Shown here: piece after piece, positions 33,260-43,492 of the stretch
Numbering within the stretch: the stretch's first letter is position 1
How the letters are laid out: the number at the start of each line of letters is the position of its first letter
Notes under the pieces: generated by a model
What the model was told of the DNA's origin: nothing
The model's database searches: none
The model's input: the letters and a program-made list of their open reading frames with translations, nothing else
Program-made: the position numbers and the translations under genes
DNA from: Platynereis dumerilii
Taxonomy: Eukaryota > Annelida > Polychaeta > Phyllodocida > Nereididae
Assembly: GCA_026936325.1 (NCBI GenBank)
Contig: JAPTHN010000003.1
Coordinates: 83,309,506 to 83,373,505 of the forward strand
Direction of reading: 5' to 3'
DNA: 64,000 nucleotides

Positions 33260-35422
33260 GCGTGTTTGTACCAGGTGCAGGACGGTCTGGAGTGCCCAAT
33301 ATCGTACTCGTCCGTTTTGCTGAGTCCTGCTCAACGTAGGTACTGTACCACCAGAAAAGAGCTCCTTGCCATTGTCCTTTTCACACGTCAGTACAGGCAT
33401 TATCTCCTTGGCAGTAAATTTATTGTCCGCACTGACCACCACTCTCTCTCCTGGCTGTTCCGATTTAAGGATTGCGCCGGACAGTTGGGGAGATGGCTAG
33501 AAGAACTGTCGCAATACAGTCTGGAGATCCAACACCGACCGGGTAGTCAACACACCAATGCAGATGCCATGTCCAGAATTCCCTCGAGGACACCTGAGTG
33601 CAGGTGCTACAGTGCTGGTAGTAATGTTGCTGATCTCCCTTGTGGTGGCTGTGACTACTGCAGGAGGGTCCAAGCACAGTGGGCGAGATTTGAACATGAG
33701 GTGGACTATGTTGTTCCCCTCTGCACACGTGCCATTGGGCTAGACACCAGTGAGGAACCGCCTTGTACCACCGAGATGTTGGGGTTCACCAAGGAGGAGA
33801 TTAAAGGGCAACAGGAGGATGACCCATCACTTGCCGTTATCCTGGGCTGGATGCAGGCAGCACCATCCCAAGGCGACTACCAGCTGCAATCATCCAGGGT
33901 GAAGGCCCTGTGGAGGCATAAGGAGAACCTGGAGTTTTCAGACAATGTGCTCTACTATCGATGGCACAACTCTGACCTATCTACGAGTCTGAGGCTCATT
34001 GTCCCAGTTGGGCTACAGCCAGCACTGATGAGACTCGCTCATGACTCAAAGAGTGGGGGCCATTGGGGAAGGCCGAAGACATTATGTCGCCTGCAACAGT
34101 CCTTTTACTGGCCTGGAATGAGCAGGGACGTGGACCTTTACATCAAGACCTGTGCGATATGCAGTAAGAACAAGAAGGGACACATGCCCAGAATAGCGCT
34201 GCAAAACTATCAGGCTGGTGAGCCGAATGAACGAGTCCACCTCGACTTCCTGGGACCGTTCGAGACCAGCCACCTGGGGAACAAATACATCCTCAGCATA
34301 GTTGATCAGTTCACACGTTGGATTGAAATCTACCCCCTACCGGACCAGACGGCCTCCCTAACCGCGAAGACCTTCTTTGATGGATGGATCTCCCGATTTG
34401 GGGTACCGAAGATCGTACACACAGACCAGGGGCGTAACTTCACCAGCAGACTATTCCAGGACTTATGCGCCTATCTTGAATGCACCAAGACTAGGACAAC
34501 ACCATACAGGCCCAGCTCAAACGGCCAGGTAGAGCGCTACAACCGAATGATACTCTCCTTCATAAGGTGCTTCTTGACTGGAGAGGACAAGGAATGGGAC
34601 CTGCACCTGCCCATTTTGTGTATGAGCCTGCGCTCCACTGTCAATAGATCCACAGGGTACACGACCAATCTGCTGCAACTGGGCAGAGAAATAAGAATGC
34701 CCTGGGACATTGCCTTCGGGACAGGCCAGGGCAGCCCGACCGACAGTACCGATGAATATGTTATCGAGAAATTGAAGGCCATGGAGCGCATTTTCGAGAA
34801 GGCCAGACTCAACATCAGGACGGCTCTGAGGATCCAAAAGCGTGAGTATGACCAGAGATCCCCGATTCGCAATGTAAATTTCAACATTGGGGACTTGGTG
34901 TACACCATTAACACTAGCACCCCTTCAGGCCACAGTCATAAACTGCAGCCAGTCCTGAAGGGCCCATTTGTTATTGCACAAGTGATTTCCCCCATGCTGT
35001 TCGTCGTCCGTGACCATCGGAAAAGCCATGTATTGCACCATGACAGGATGCGGCTCTGCGAGGACAGGGACATACCCCTCTGGGTACAGCGTGTCAGGGT
35101 GCAGATCCTCAATCCTGATGACAACGCTATTCCTCAGTGCACTGGGGACCAGGACTATGAAGAACTGAACCTCGAGGCCCTCTTCAGAGAATCTGAAGCG
35201 GACATAGCTGAGCGATTAGAGGAGCTAACAATTGTTACGGGTAGCACTTTCAATAACGAACTTGGCACAGCACTTGTTGATGACACTGCACCCCCCAATG
35301 AGGCACCGGACGTGGAAGTCCCGGAGGAGGACCCCCCTGATGATAACAAAGCACAGCAATGCACCAGGCGAGGGCGAAAGGTTATAACTCCCCGGTATCT
35401 CAGGGATTACATTCAAGACTAG
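33260..35422 (+). CDS. pol: pol fragment: RNase H and integrase (Ty3/gypsy)
   Basis: Fossil polyprotein part. RNase H lies at its start ('TTRKELLAIV', 'VRTDHHSLSWLF', 'HRPGSQHTNADAMSR'). Then comes the integrase N-terminal zinc module ('LAHDSKSGGHWG', 'CAICSKNK'), the integrase core with the D,D,E pattern ('HLDFLGPF', 'VHTDQGRNF', 'YRPSSNGQVERYNR'), and a basic C-terminal part with 'HKLQPVLKGPFVIAQV', typical of the GPY/F region. The acidic tail is proline-rich. These motifs and their order (RNase H before integrase) identify Ty3/gypsy (Metaviridae). The downstream ORF overlaps the end of this one in another frame. Confidence 0.85.
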   Translation, partial: ACLYQVQDGLECPISYSSVLLSPAQRRYCTTRKELLAIVLFTRQYRHYLLGSKFIVRTDHHSLSWLFRFKDCAGQLGRWLEELSQYSLEIQHRPGSQHTNADAMSRIPSRTPECRCYSAGSNVADLPCGGCDYCRRVQAQWARFEHEVDYVVPLCTRAIGLDTSEEPPCTTEMLGFTKEEIKGQQEDDPSLAVILGWMQAAPSQGDYQLQSSRVKALWRHKENLEFSDNVLYYRWHNSDLSTSLRLIVPVGLQPALMRLAHDSKSGGHWGRPKTLCRLQQSFYWPGMSRDVDLYIKTCAICSKNKKGHMPRIALQNYQAGEPNERVHLDFLGPFETSHLGNKYILSIVDQFTRWIEIYPLPDQTASLTAKTFFDGWISRFGVPKIVHTDQGRNFTSRLFQDLCAYLECTKTRTTPYRPSSNGQVERYNRMILSFIRCFLTGEDKEWDLHLPILCMSLRSTVNRSTGYTTNLLQLGREIRMPWDIAFGTGQGSPTDSTDEYVIEKLKAMERIFEKARLNIRTALRIQKREYDQRSPIRNVNFNIGDLVYTINTSTPSGHSHKLQPVLKGPFVIAQVISPMLFVVRDHRKSHVLHHDRMRLCEDRDIPLWVQRVRVQILNPDDNAIPQCTGDQDYEELNLEALFRESEADIAERLEELTIVTGSTFNNELGTALVDDTAPPNEAPDVEVPEEDPPDDNKAQQCTRRGRKVITPRYLRDYIQD

Positions 35423-35440
35423 CCCATTCATGTCTCATTG

Positions 35441-35457
35441 CAGGCTCCTTAACCATG
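35441..35457 (+). promoter_or_regulatory. Splice acceptor-like site and start of the 3' ORF
   Basis: 'tctcattgcag' ends at 35443 and is followed 11 bp later by ATG at 35455 in the strong context 'aaccATGG'. Some gypsy-type elements express a 3' ORF from a spliced RNA; this arrangement would fit that. Splicing is inference. Confidence 0.4.
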
Positions 35458-37221
35458 GATCTGGAAACATGGATTCGAGCATTTCAACCCGCTCATTGGG
35501 AGGTACTTTCCAACTCCTACATGGAGTTACCGTCAGAACTGCAGGAGTCGTTGAGGTGTTGCGTCAACGGCACTTCCCTGCCCCTGGGACTTGTCCTTCA
35601 ACAGGCCACGTTACTCCGTAACCCTCGGCCTATAGTTTCACCCCCTGAGGACGCCCCGTCAGCTGCGGCAGCTGGAGCCCCCCCAGCGGATGAATCGCCC
35701 CAAGATAACACAGCAACAGGGGACAGGCAAGTTGTGGTCAGAGAGTTTCGCACTGAGACGAATGCCGGTGCCCAGGCCCGAGCCCCGGAGAGATCGAGGA
35801 GCCCTGTTGGCCGTGGTCGCAGTGCACGGGAGTGCCCCGTGTGTAGGGCCACCCCACAACACATGCGGCGACACGTTGAGCAACACCATCTGCCTGCTTG
35901 GTTCCACCCAGAGGTATCCTGTTTCACCTGCGGACGGAACTTCGGGACTGTCGCCCTGAGGCGTCAGCACTGTGATGACCGCCGACACCTGGAGACCCTG
36001 GAGGCCGACGACGGAGGTAGCTACGTGCAGTGGGCCTACTCCATACGTGCCCTCCTAGAGGTGCTGGCCCGCCACCTGGCTGTAGATGTGGAAGACCTCC
36101 CCCAGCGATTTAGATTTGAGGGCTGGTGCCCTGCAGGTAACAGTGGGGTCCAATTTAATGCTGCCACCCAGTTCCTACTTCTCGATATTGCTGGGATACT
36201 TCGATTACCGACTTCCCTTTTGCAGTTGGACTGCTCGCGGCCCCAGACCGCCATCGAGATCCTCCACTGGGTGACCCTTGTGAATTTCCTAGCGGCCCAA
36301 CCCCGTGAGATCCAGGAGGAGATCCGCAACCTGCCACTTGTCGAAGACACCCCCAACACGGCAGTTCAAAGCCTTGGCCTGCCGGCTGCTGCAGACAGCC
36401 ACTGCCATCTGGCCAAATTTGTACAGCGGGAGGGGACATCAGTCCGACGGTCCCTGGAGGCCGCCTTCGCCGAGAAGTTTGAGGGGCCAAACAGACGCCT
36501 AAATACACCAAGGGTCGGTCTGATAATTGACAACAGGGTGTTCATCGACGAGTGGGACCTCCCGGCAACATCTGGAAATCATAGGGTCATCTTGCCCAAT
36601 GAGCTCTTCGGGAACACCCATGTGAAGGTGGCATATGGCGTACACCCAAAACAGCGACCCCCAATCGATTGGAGACGCCTCGAGAGTCTCATCCAGGACG
36701 AGGAGTGTGTAGCAGTGGGTGAGTGTGGGCTGGAGCGCACTGTCCGTCTCGCCCATCAAGACCGGCAATCTGTTATTTTCCACCGGCAGGTCACCCTAGC
36801 TAAGCAGTACGGGAAACGCCTGATTCTCCATTTGCGACCCGCAGGACATCGCGCCAGACCAATCCTGGAAGAGGCCATGGGAATCCTGGACCGTGAGCGC
36901 CTACCCCGACACCACCGCATCCACATCCACTCATTTGTCGGCACCTATGATGACTACAGGATGTGGATCGCAAGATATCCCGGTACCATCTTTGGGATAT
37001 CCAGAGTTTCAGTCCAAGCCAATGAGGAGATCCTGCGACTGGCAGATTTGCGTCATCTTGTGGTGGAGTCGGATTCCCCCTACATGACCAGGGCGTCTGG
37101 GAATCGCATGACCCCCTATGACCTGACCGAGCAAGCCGCCCGTATTGCCAACCTTAGGGGCCTCCCCACAAGGGCGGTGCTTCGTGCTTCGCATGTCACT
37201 GCTTTGCAGTTCTATGGTTAA
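35455..37221 (+). CDS. 3' ORF: zinc fingers plus TatD-family nuclease domain
   Basis: 588 residues from the ATG at 35455 (an upstream in-frame ATG at 35359 would add 32 residues but overlaps pol and lies before the acceptor-like site). Residues 1-60 are helical-looking, 60-125 Pro/Ala/Arg-rich and probably disordered. 127-180 carry two Cys2-His2-like motifs ('CPVC...HMRRHVEQHH' and 'CFTCG...RRQHCDDRRH'). 190-300 are unassigned. 310-588 match TatD-type hydrolases: 'DSHCHL' (314-319), 'YGVHPK' (394-399), 'VGECGLE' (421-427), 'ILHLRPAG' (457-464), 'HIHSFVG' (490-496), 'VVESDSPYM' (536-544). In TatD enzymes these His, Glu and Asp positions bind two metals for DNA/RNA hydrolysis. The family assignment is strong; its role in the element is unknown. 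Confidence 0.85.
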   Translation: MDLETWIRAFQPAHWEVLSNSYMELPSELQESLRCCVNGTSLPLGLVLQQATLLRNPRPIVSPPEDAPSAAAAGAPPADESPQDNTATGDRQVVVREFRTETNAGAQARAPERSRSPVGRGRSARECPVCRATPQHMRRHVEQHHLPAWFHPEVSCFTCGRNFGTVALRRQHCDDRRHLETLEADDGGSYVQWAYSIRALLEVLARHLAVDVEDLPQRFRFEGWCPAGNSGVQFNAATQFLLLDIAGILRLPTSLLQLDCSRPQTAIEILHWVTLVNFLAAQPREIQEEIRNLPLVEDTPNTAVQSLGLPAAADSHCHLAKFVQREGTSVRRSLEAAFAEKFEGPNRRLNTPRVGLIIDNRVFIDEWDLPATSGNHRVILPNELFGNTHVKVAYGVHPKQRPPIDWRRLESLIQDEECVAVGECGLERTVRLAHQDRQSVIFHRQVTLAKQYGKRLILHLRPAGHRARPILEEAMGILDRERLPRHHRIHIHSFVGTYDDYRMWIARYPGTIFGISRVSVQANEEILRLADLRHLVVESDSPYMTRASGNRMTPYDLTEQAARIANLRGLPTRAVLRASHVTALQFYG

Positions 37222-37628
37222 GAAAGCCTGCTGCTAAGTATGTTAGGGGAGGATGTATTTCCTGCACAATCCCATGTTCGGGTCTGGATGTGCTCCCCGG
37301 GTGCAGGCTTGGGCTAGGATGAAGTTCCTGAGCGCCTGGCCCCGGATTGCATTTCCCACTAGGTTAGGATGGATTTCCTGACACTTTGTCGGCCAGGATG
37401 GATTTCCTGGCAGGGATAGGGCCACCCAGTTGGCCCCTGTACATATTCTGTATATAACTGTATATATGGTGAAGGTGGTGCCTAGATGTATTTCCAGGCC
37501 AACTAAAGTTATGTATATATATGTGGATGGTGCGCACACTTGTGGACCTTGTATATATGTGGACCTTGTATATATGTGGATGGTGCGCACACTTGTGGAC
37601 CTTGTAAATATTTATGGTCCTATTCTAC
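37222..37628 (+). repeat. 3' untranslated part of the LTR element with short tandem repeats
   Basis: Two kinds of direct repeats are seen. 'aggatggatttcctg'-like units recur at about 37250-37410, and 'tggatggtgcgcacacttg' with 'tggaccttgtatatatg' recur two or three times at 37520-37610. No coding frame with motifs. Confidence 0.6.
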
Positions 37629-37777
37629 AAAAGGGGGAGGAGTGTGGAGGAACCGGAAGTGACGCACACGTGAATTGGCGCGAAGAATATCAACAAGGCA
37701 GACGCTGACGAGAACCCGAACTGTACAGATACCCAAGCCCATCTTTAGTAGAACTAAGGTAATAACCTCCTTCTACA
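37629..37777 (+). repeat. Polypurine tract and 3' LTR
   Basis: The purine tract 'aaaagggggaggag' (37629-37642) is followed by a 135-bp terminal repeat that starts 'TGTGGAGGAACCGG' (37643) and ends '...CTTCTACA' (37777). The flanking AGTG on both sides of the whole element fixes its ends. Confidence 0.75.
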
Positions 37778-37781
37778 AGTG

Positions 37782-39700
37782 GTCAAGCCAAGGTAAATTG
37801 TCTGGTGCATGGAAATTGTATGCATGTATGTTATGCAATGTTTACATGCAATTTATTGTCCAGTGGAAGTTTTTACAGACGGCATACTCATTCGCTTGTG
37901 GATGGTCCCAGTACAATGTCACAAAACAAGTAATGCACAGCTTAAATGCAGTTTGCAAAGTAGAGAATTGAAATTACTCAAAACTTGGTGAATTTCTCAG
38001 CTGGCCTCTCACCAAACACTGATGCACTAACTCGGGTATTGATCAAATTCCCATTTGGGAAAAGGAAATGGGGTTACAATGCTTCTCTGCTCGATCTTTA
38101 TAAGATCAAAATCGGCTGATTGGCAGATTAAGTATCTGGAAATTAGTTTATTCGCTCAAAGGTTTGGGTGGGTACACGTACATGCACATGTGTTGTTTGG
38201 ATGCTAATTTTGTTAGGCTGGTTAGAAGCCTCCCTATACAAAGTAGAGCTTGTCAATATTTCTAAAGGTATATTACAATGTTTGAGGCCGCAAGGGATTG
38301 TCATATCAGGAAAACGTGTACCTTTTTGCAAGCCACATTTGACGCCTTCCGGCCTCAAATTGGCAGGCAGTGTCAATATATATTCAATGTTTCTTGTACT
38401 CTCCTGTTGGAACTTGTACTTGCACATTTATCTTTGCACTTCTGCCTTGATTCTCTGTGTCCCTTACTTCATATAACAAGAAATTGGAAAGCCTTAGTGA
38501 AAGGATAGAAAGTGGTCGAAAAAAAAAAAGTAGCAGTTTATTACTGTATAGCGCTGCCTAAGGTAGGAGAGCAATACCCTGCTTTTAAAATAGCTTGCTT
38601 TTCCCCCCAAAAAAAAAAAAAAAAAAAGAACTATCACAGTCTTCCTTGGCATTATGGTTTGTTTCCAGTATTGATGCATTCCTAATTCAGCTCAGCACAA
38701 CATCATTTGCACCTTTGGATAACTGTCAGAGTGTCAGTGTATTAGGGCATAATGACGCAGAGTAATATAGATATGAGGTCAGTATGTGCTCCATGCAAGT
38801 CCAGATTGACAATTATAAAGTAAGGTGAAGCTGTACATGATCAACTGCTTGTTGCCCGAGATCTTAAATTTAGTATAGTTTTTTCTATGCAACATGTGGT
38901 ATGGATTTTTTCTTGGTAGGATTTATCACCCATAGGAAGCTGCACAAAATACCATAATATTATCCTTTCTTAGTTTTTATTTTGTTACTAACACAAATGT
39001 CCCCTAATGAGCAAAATAAATGATTAAAATTGAGAAAAAAATATAATTGAATACATGTCAACAAAAAAACATTTTATTTTAATCAAGCAGATGAATTATG
39101 ATAGCATACAGCCTGGTGTGTGTTTAAAACTGTCAAAACAGATCATGTCCAAAAATTGGTGGTTAAGATTACAAAATATATTTATGATGCATCATGAAAA
39201 AAAGAAGTCCTGTCAAATTTTTGATGGTCTCTGTGTATATTTCATTACAACTTTTAAAAAACTGCCAGAATCAATTATCCAGTGATGTCAATTCCATTTT
39301 TGTCCATACATGTATGCATCATTCTGCAAGACTGTTTCTTGCAAACACACACATATGACACCCCTGGCCTCATCTGGTTGGAAATGCCAATTTCAAAATT
39401 GATTATTTCCAGAGATCAAACATTGCCTGCCCTCTGTGAATAAAATGGTCTCCCTTGGGAGGAACACGTACAATGTCATTGTTTGATTTGCTAAAAGCTT
39501 TAAAGAACATTATTTGAATGGCATCATCTTTTTTTAGAAGAACTAGAGTCTCCGCGGAGAATAGATTTGGAGGTTTTATTTACACAGCCTCACGTTTGTC
39601 TAACAATACATAATCAATGGAACTGTCTACCAACCCAAAGTCTACCTGGCTTCATCTTTGCCACCAATTTGGAATGCCAGATCTTAAATATCAATCTTTT
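37782..39700. repeat. Third repeat module, copies right of the LTR element
   Basis: Matches the 30-33 kb modules: 'gcacagcttaaatgcagttt' (about 37935), 'ctctcaccaaacactgatgca' (about 38005), 'gtgctccatgcaagtccag' (about 38787) and 'taaaagctttaaagaacatt' (about 39492; also at about 32880). The poly-A runs near 38520 and 38610 are simple-sequence. Confidence 0.65.
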
Positions 39701-40370
39701 TGGTGGCTGCACGCCTTGAAAGACCTTTTTATTTTTCGTTTGGTAAGTCTGTTCTTTTCAAGTACTGAGGTTGCTACAGTGGTCCCTGCATTATGAGACC
39801 CCCTGTTATTTGACCGACTTCCCTTATGTGAGTCACCGCCTTCCTCCTCCACCAAGTAGTATTTTTGGTGCTTTTTGCACCCCGACATGAGACCGTAGCC
39901 CCGTAATCGTGACAGAAACTTTTGGATGCGGTTCGATGCTGTGGCCAATCATAAAATCCTATTTATTTCCTGCTAAGTGCAAGGGTAATTATTTTCAACT
40001 GGCTTTCTAATGGCTATCCTGGATTAATATAATCACGATAATGCAGATATTGACCTCAGAAGTATGTCGTAATGAATGGTAGGCTGTGTTAGCCGGTTCA
40101 TAACGGTACTTCGCAGTGAGCTAAGAGTTCTGGATTGCATCAGATACATAATGGCAGAGTATACCATATATCACATGGTGGAAGCCTGACATAGTGGAAG
40201 CCTGATGCATACAAGATTGTGATGCAAATTTATGCGAATGATCTGTACTCATTCATTTTTGCATAGTTTGTCCTTGTAGTTTGTCTTAATTGTTTAGGAA
40301 CTGCAATTGTGATATGCCACCAATAAAATAATGAATAATTATTCATGAACAGAGGCATTTTAGAATAAAA
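39700..40370. other. No gene seen
   Basis: A TA-flanked 'cagtggtccctgcattatg' near 39778 looks like one end of a pogo/Tc1-type MITE and resembles 25868, but the partner end was not found. Otherwise unassigned. Confidence 0.35.
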
Positions 40371-40379
40371 ATGGTCAGG

Positions 40380-40600
40380 CTTATTGTCAGACTGCAACTT
40401 TGATTATTTTGTTTTAATGTCCTGTATTCATGTACTGGATAGTTTATTGAATAGGAGGAGAACACAGCAATGAGGTGAACCATGTTTGAAGCTGCTCTCC
40501 AAAATAAGTCCAGACAACCTGACCGGAGGGGGAATTGAACCCAGGATCCAGTGATTATCAACCCAGTGCACTACAGACTTAGCTAATCATTCCCCCTACT
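40380..40600 (-). repeat. tRNA-derived SINE, minus strand
   Basis: On the minus strand the head has an A-box-like 'TAGCTAAGTCTGTAGTG' (40585-40569) and a B box 'GGGTTCAATTC' (40542-40532). A tail runs to about 40400 and includes 'ctgtgttctcctcctattc'. Tail-like pieces also occur at 1850-1950 and 3430-3530. Confidence 0.65.
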
Positions 40601-40619
40601 GTATATTTGTAACAGGGCC

Positions 40620-41095
40620 CCCGGGCCGCGGGCGCAGGGTAATATGGAAGCATGTTTTGAAAAAGATTGTTCGATCAACTTGATCATGGAGCATGATTGG
40701 TTCAAGGATCTTCTAAAACGAGCCCACTCCACTTTAGAAAAATACTCTGTGCTTAAATGAAGCATCTTCATCCGCCCAGAGGACAATTTCCAAAAGTAGT
40801 GGGATTAGCAGTTGATTAATAGCCAGCACATTATCTCATTTTCAGTTTCCGACCAGAAAATATTTTTTAGAATAATTTCTTAAACGATTCCCATAGACAA
40901 ATAATTCAACAGTTTTTGGTCTCTCAAAAAACCCATGCAAATCCATAAATTAGAATTTGGCAAATCACATCAACGCGCAACCGAAATAGAATTTGTCCAA
41001 TTTGATTTAGGTTGAAATATTAATTTGTCACATTTCTCTTTCTTACAGATTCATTTTCAAGTTGCATTTTGTTATAGAATTACATTCCTACGTGT
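40620..41095. other. No gene seen
   Basis: Unassigned non-coding sequence. A short GC-rich patch lies near 40615-40640. Confidence 0.35.
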
Positions 41096-41097
41096 GG

Positions 41098-41290
41098 GAA
41101 GATTACAGCTCTGTGGTAATGTGCTGGGCTTGCAATCCCTGGGTCGCGGCTTCAAAACTAGCTCTCCTCAGGCCACTTCGACCTATATTGGATGACAGTT
41201 TCCATTGCCCTAAACCCAGTTTTCAATGTTCCACTATGCCTTTTGAGAAAGCATTAAAAGCAACAGATGAGAGAGAGTGAGAGTTGGAGT
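41098..41290 (+). repeat. tRNA-derived SINE
   Basis: Head with A box 'TACAGCTCTGTGG' (about 41104-41116) and a degenerate B box 'GGCTTCAAAACT' (about 41148-41159). The tail phrase 'ttggatgacagtttccattg' parallels 'ttggacggcagttttgatca' in the SINEs of copies A and B, so it is the same family. Confidence 0.6.
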
Positions 41291-41299
41291 CCTCATAAT

Positions 41300-42330
41300 G
41301 TTATGCATTCACTCCAAGTAAAGAACCATTCACTTGTTCATGAAAACACTGAAGTGTCGAATAATATAAATTTATATAACTTTATGGAATTTCTTAGTGT
41401 CACAGTTCTGTACTTCTATAGCACAGATGAAAAATGGTTGACTTTAAGCTGGTACCTAGTAACCCACTCACATGTATTGAGTAATGATTTTTTTATAAAG
41501 CCACATTTGATGCAAATAGAAATACCACTAGGGCCTATAAACTGCAATATGGATTCAATTTAACATACCATGCTGCTTTACAAGAGGTAAATCGATGCAA
41601 TTCAATTGCAAAGTTATGTTCAGCCAAGGTTGTTTGCAATATAATTTCATTTAATGAAGAGCTGTCGATGCGTGTGTCTAAGCATAATAGTGTATTGTGC
41701 AAGGTCAATAGTAAATACCCTCACTATGCAAGTCCTGATTGACCAAAATAGAAAGCAATGCCCTGCTGAGATTACTTACAGTCGCTAGCCACAGATGCCC
41801 CTTGTGTAATGATGTACATGTATAGTAGTATGCTACTTTACAATGTATGCCATCAGCAATAATTGCAATATGGATTTTGTATCTGATACAATGAGAGTGA
41901 TGGTGTACATACAGGTAAGGTACGTAATTTATCACACATCATTGGATTTCAGGAAAGCCTTAGCTCGATACATGCACATGCACATTTGCATGTAAATATA
42001 TTCAAATCGTGCTTTGTCTGAAATTTATGTATAGTGGCACCGTGAATAAAAAGTTCACAGGCAAGCATTTGTTCGATTAAAATGTATTCACTACACACTT
42101 TTTTTGAATTCCATGATGTATGTTTTGATTCATTCATCAGACTTCTTGTCGAATGAATGTCAGTTGGTTGTCAGACAATGTCAGTTCAATTGATTGTGAT
42201 AATAATTATCCCTTAAGGCTTTGGTTACGAATCAAGAAATCTCAGTCTATTCGTTTTAAAAGCTGATTTAGCAATAGTTATTTTTCACCAGAAATAGGTT
42301 TTACAACAGCTTTTATGACACGTGTATCTT
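41300..42330. other. No gene seen
   Basis: AT-rich sequence with short frames only and no matched ends or RNA genes. It may hold distal regulatory sequence of the gene starting at 43.3 kb. Confidence 0.35.
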
Positions 42331-42340
42331 CATGATATTT

Positions 42341-42559
42341 CAGTGGCGTAGCTAGGAAATTTTCCAGGGGGGGAAAAATATTCAAGTCATCGATGGAAAT
42401 GGAACATTTTTGTCGGGGGAGCTATTATCGCTGTCGCGGCTAGGGGCGCGCCATTGGCAAAATACAACGTTTGATGACAATTTATTCATTTCCTTCCTGG
42501 TCAGGATGGAGCCAGGGGGGGCGACCGCCCCCCCTGCCCCCCCTGTAGCTACGCCACTG
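42341..42559. mobile_element. hAT MITE with perfect 8-bp target duplication
   Basis: Begins 'CAGTGGCGTAGCTAGG' and ends with the reverse complement 'GTAGCTACGCCACTG'. Flanked on both sides by TGATATTT (42333-42340 and 42560-42567). This is the widespread 'CAGTGGCGTAGC' hAT end type. 219 bp, non-coding, with G-run arms that may form a hairpin. Confidence 0.92.
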
Positions 42560-42959
42560 TGATATTTGGTTGTTGAACACAAGTTTATATAATGCAACAC
42601 ATATGTCTGAATTGATCACTTCTGAAGGGTATTGCCCAAATTCCAGATGCTGCCTTAAACTACATCCAAGGTTATTAGGATTTTATAAAGGCATTGTAGG
42701 CCGTGTAACTCACTTTATTTCTCTGCAGGGGACGATGTCAATTTGAAATCCTGTACAAGCCTATCAGTGTTCTGATGTTTATCTGAGAGCCATGTAGGTC
42801 TGGATACTCAGGTCTGGTCCAACCAATACCTTGCTATGGTGGATTACGATTCTGATGAACTGGGGCTTGGTACACATCAACACTGCATCAAATTCTCAAA
42901 TTTGACAAAACTGACAGACTGTACCTATTTATGTGCTTCAGGGAACTGTCATCCGGCGA

Positions 42960-43110
42960 GTTTCAGGCTTTATTTTGGCTGAAGTGAGCCACTTTGGTGA
43001 GTGCGACGCCATGATGGTTTTTTGTGGCTGACTAAAACACACACGCTCCATAGCCTGCACTATGTCGTTGTTTATCACAATGGCGGGAAAGAAGTATAGT
43101 TGCCTGCTGC
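42960..43110 (+). promoter_or_regulatory. Probable promoter of the 43301 gene
   Basis: A locally CpG-richer stretch with YY1-like 'gccatgatgg' (about 43008) and 'caatggcggg', overlapping an E2F-type 'GGCGGGAAA' (43082-43090), lies 200 bp upstream of the first coding exon. No TATA box is seen at the expected place. Such YY1/E2F motifs are typical of TATA-less promoters. A strong acceptor-like tract 'atttttcttttag' ends at 43277, so a short 5' UTR intron is possible. Confidence 0.4.
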
Positions 43111-43300
43111 GTGGAAGACCTCATTATTAAAGCTATATATACATATAACTGTTTCAATTTATTGAAAAAATGAAAATTTTGTACATTTGTTTGATAAAAT
43201 AAAATAAAAATACAACCAGCAGACGTCTTGATTGATGCATCGATGGGTCACTATGTAGTTATGGATTTTTCTTTTAGTTAGGCCTACCTTCTTTTTTTGG

Positions 43301-43492
43301 ATGGAAGTTTGTGTTAAGTGTGGGGATCCTTTTGTTAAACGTTTGGGGAAGGGGAAAGGGTATTATAGACATGCAGTTACGGGAAAATTGAGGGGTTCAA
43401 CTGAAGTGACAGTGAAGGAAGTCCTGGCATCATCTGGACTGGACGTGGGTGAAGGATTTGTTTGCTCCAGCTGCTTTAATGAAGCATGTAAG
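43301..43492 (+). CDS. Exon 1: Cys module
   Basis: 64 codons from ATG 43301 ('MEVCVKCGDPFVKRLGKGKG') to a consensus donor 'AAG|gtaagc'. CxxC at residues 4-7 and 'CSSC' near residue 56 give a ZAD-like spacing, probably one zinc site. The segment between is basic and would suit nucleic-acid binding. The upstream frame is open back past an acceptor-like AG at 43276-43277, so the start codon is the likeliest but not the only choice. Ends in phase 0. Confidence 0.7.

Larger units (their letters stand above)
33246..37777 (+). mobile_element. Ty3/gypsy-type LTR element with TatD-bearing 3' ORF
   Basis: Flanked by the 4-bp duplication AGTG (33242-33245 and 37778-37781). The right end is a short LTR (37643-37777) preceded by a purine tract; the left end starts with the same 14 bases as that LTR. 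Parts seen, in order: RNase H, H2C2 zinc motif, integrase core, pol C-terminal tail, a separate 588-codon 3' ORF, purine tract, LTR. Gag, protease and most of the reverse transcriptase are not among the parts seen, so the element is broken, with about one large break. What remains is open and clearly GC-richer than the flanks, which suggests a fairly young insertion; with one LTR, an LTR-LTR age cannot be given. It sits inside a copy of the third repeat module. Confidence 0.85.

Noticed and set aside
34517-36783. Minus-strand frames of 90-127 aa opposite the LTR element
   Set aside because: They are shadows of the GC-rich pol and TatD-like ORFs and carry no motifs.
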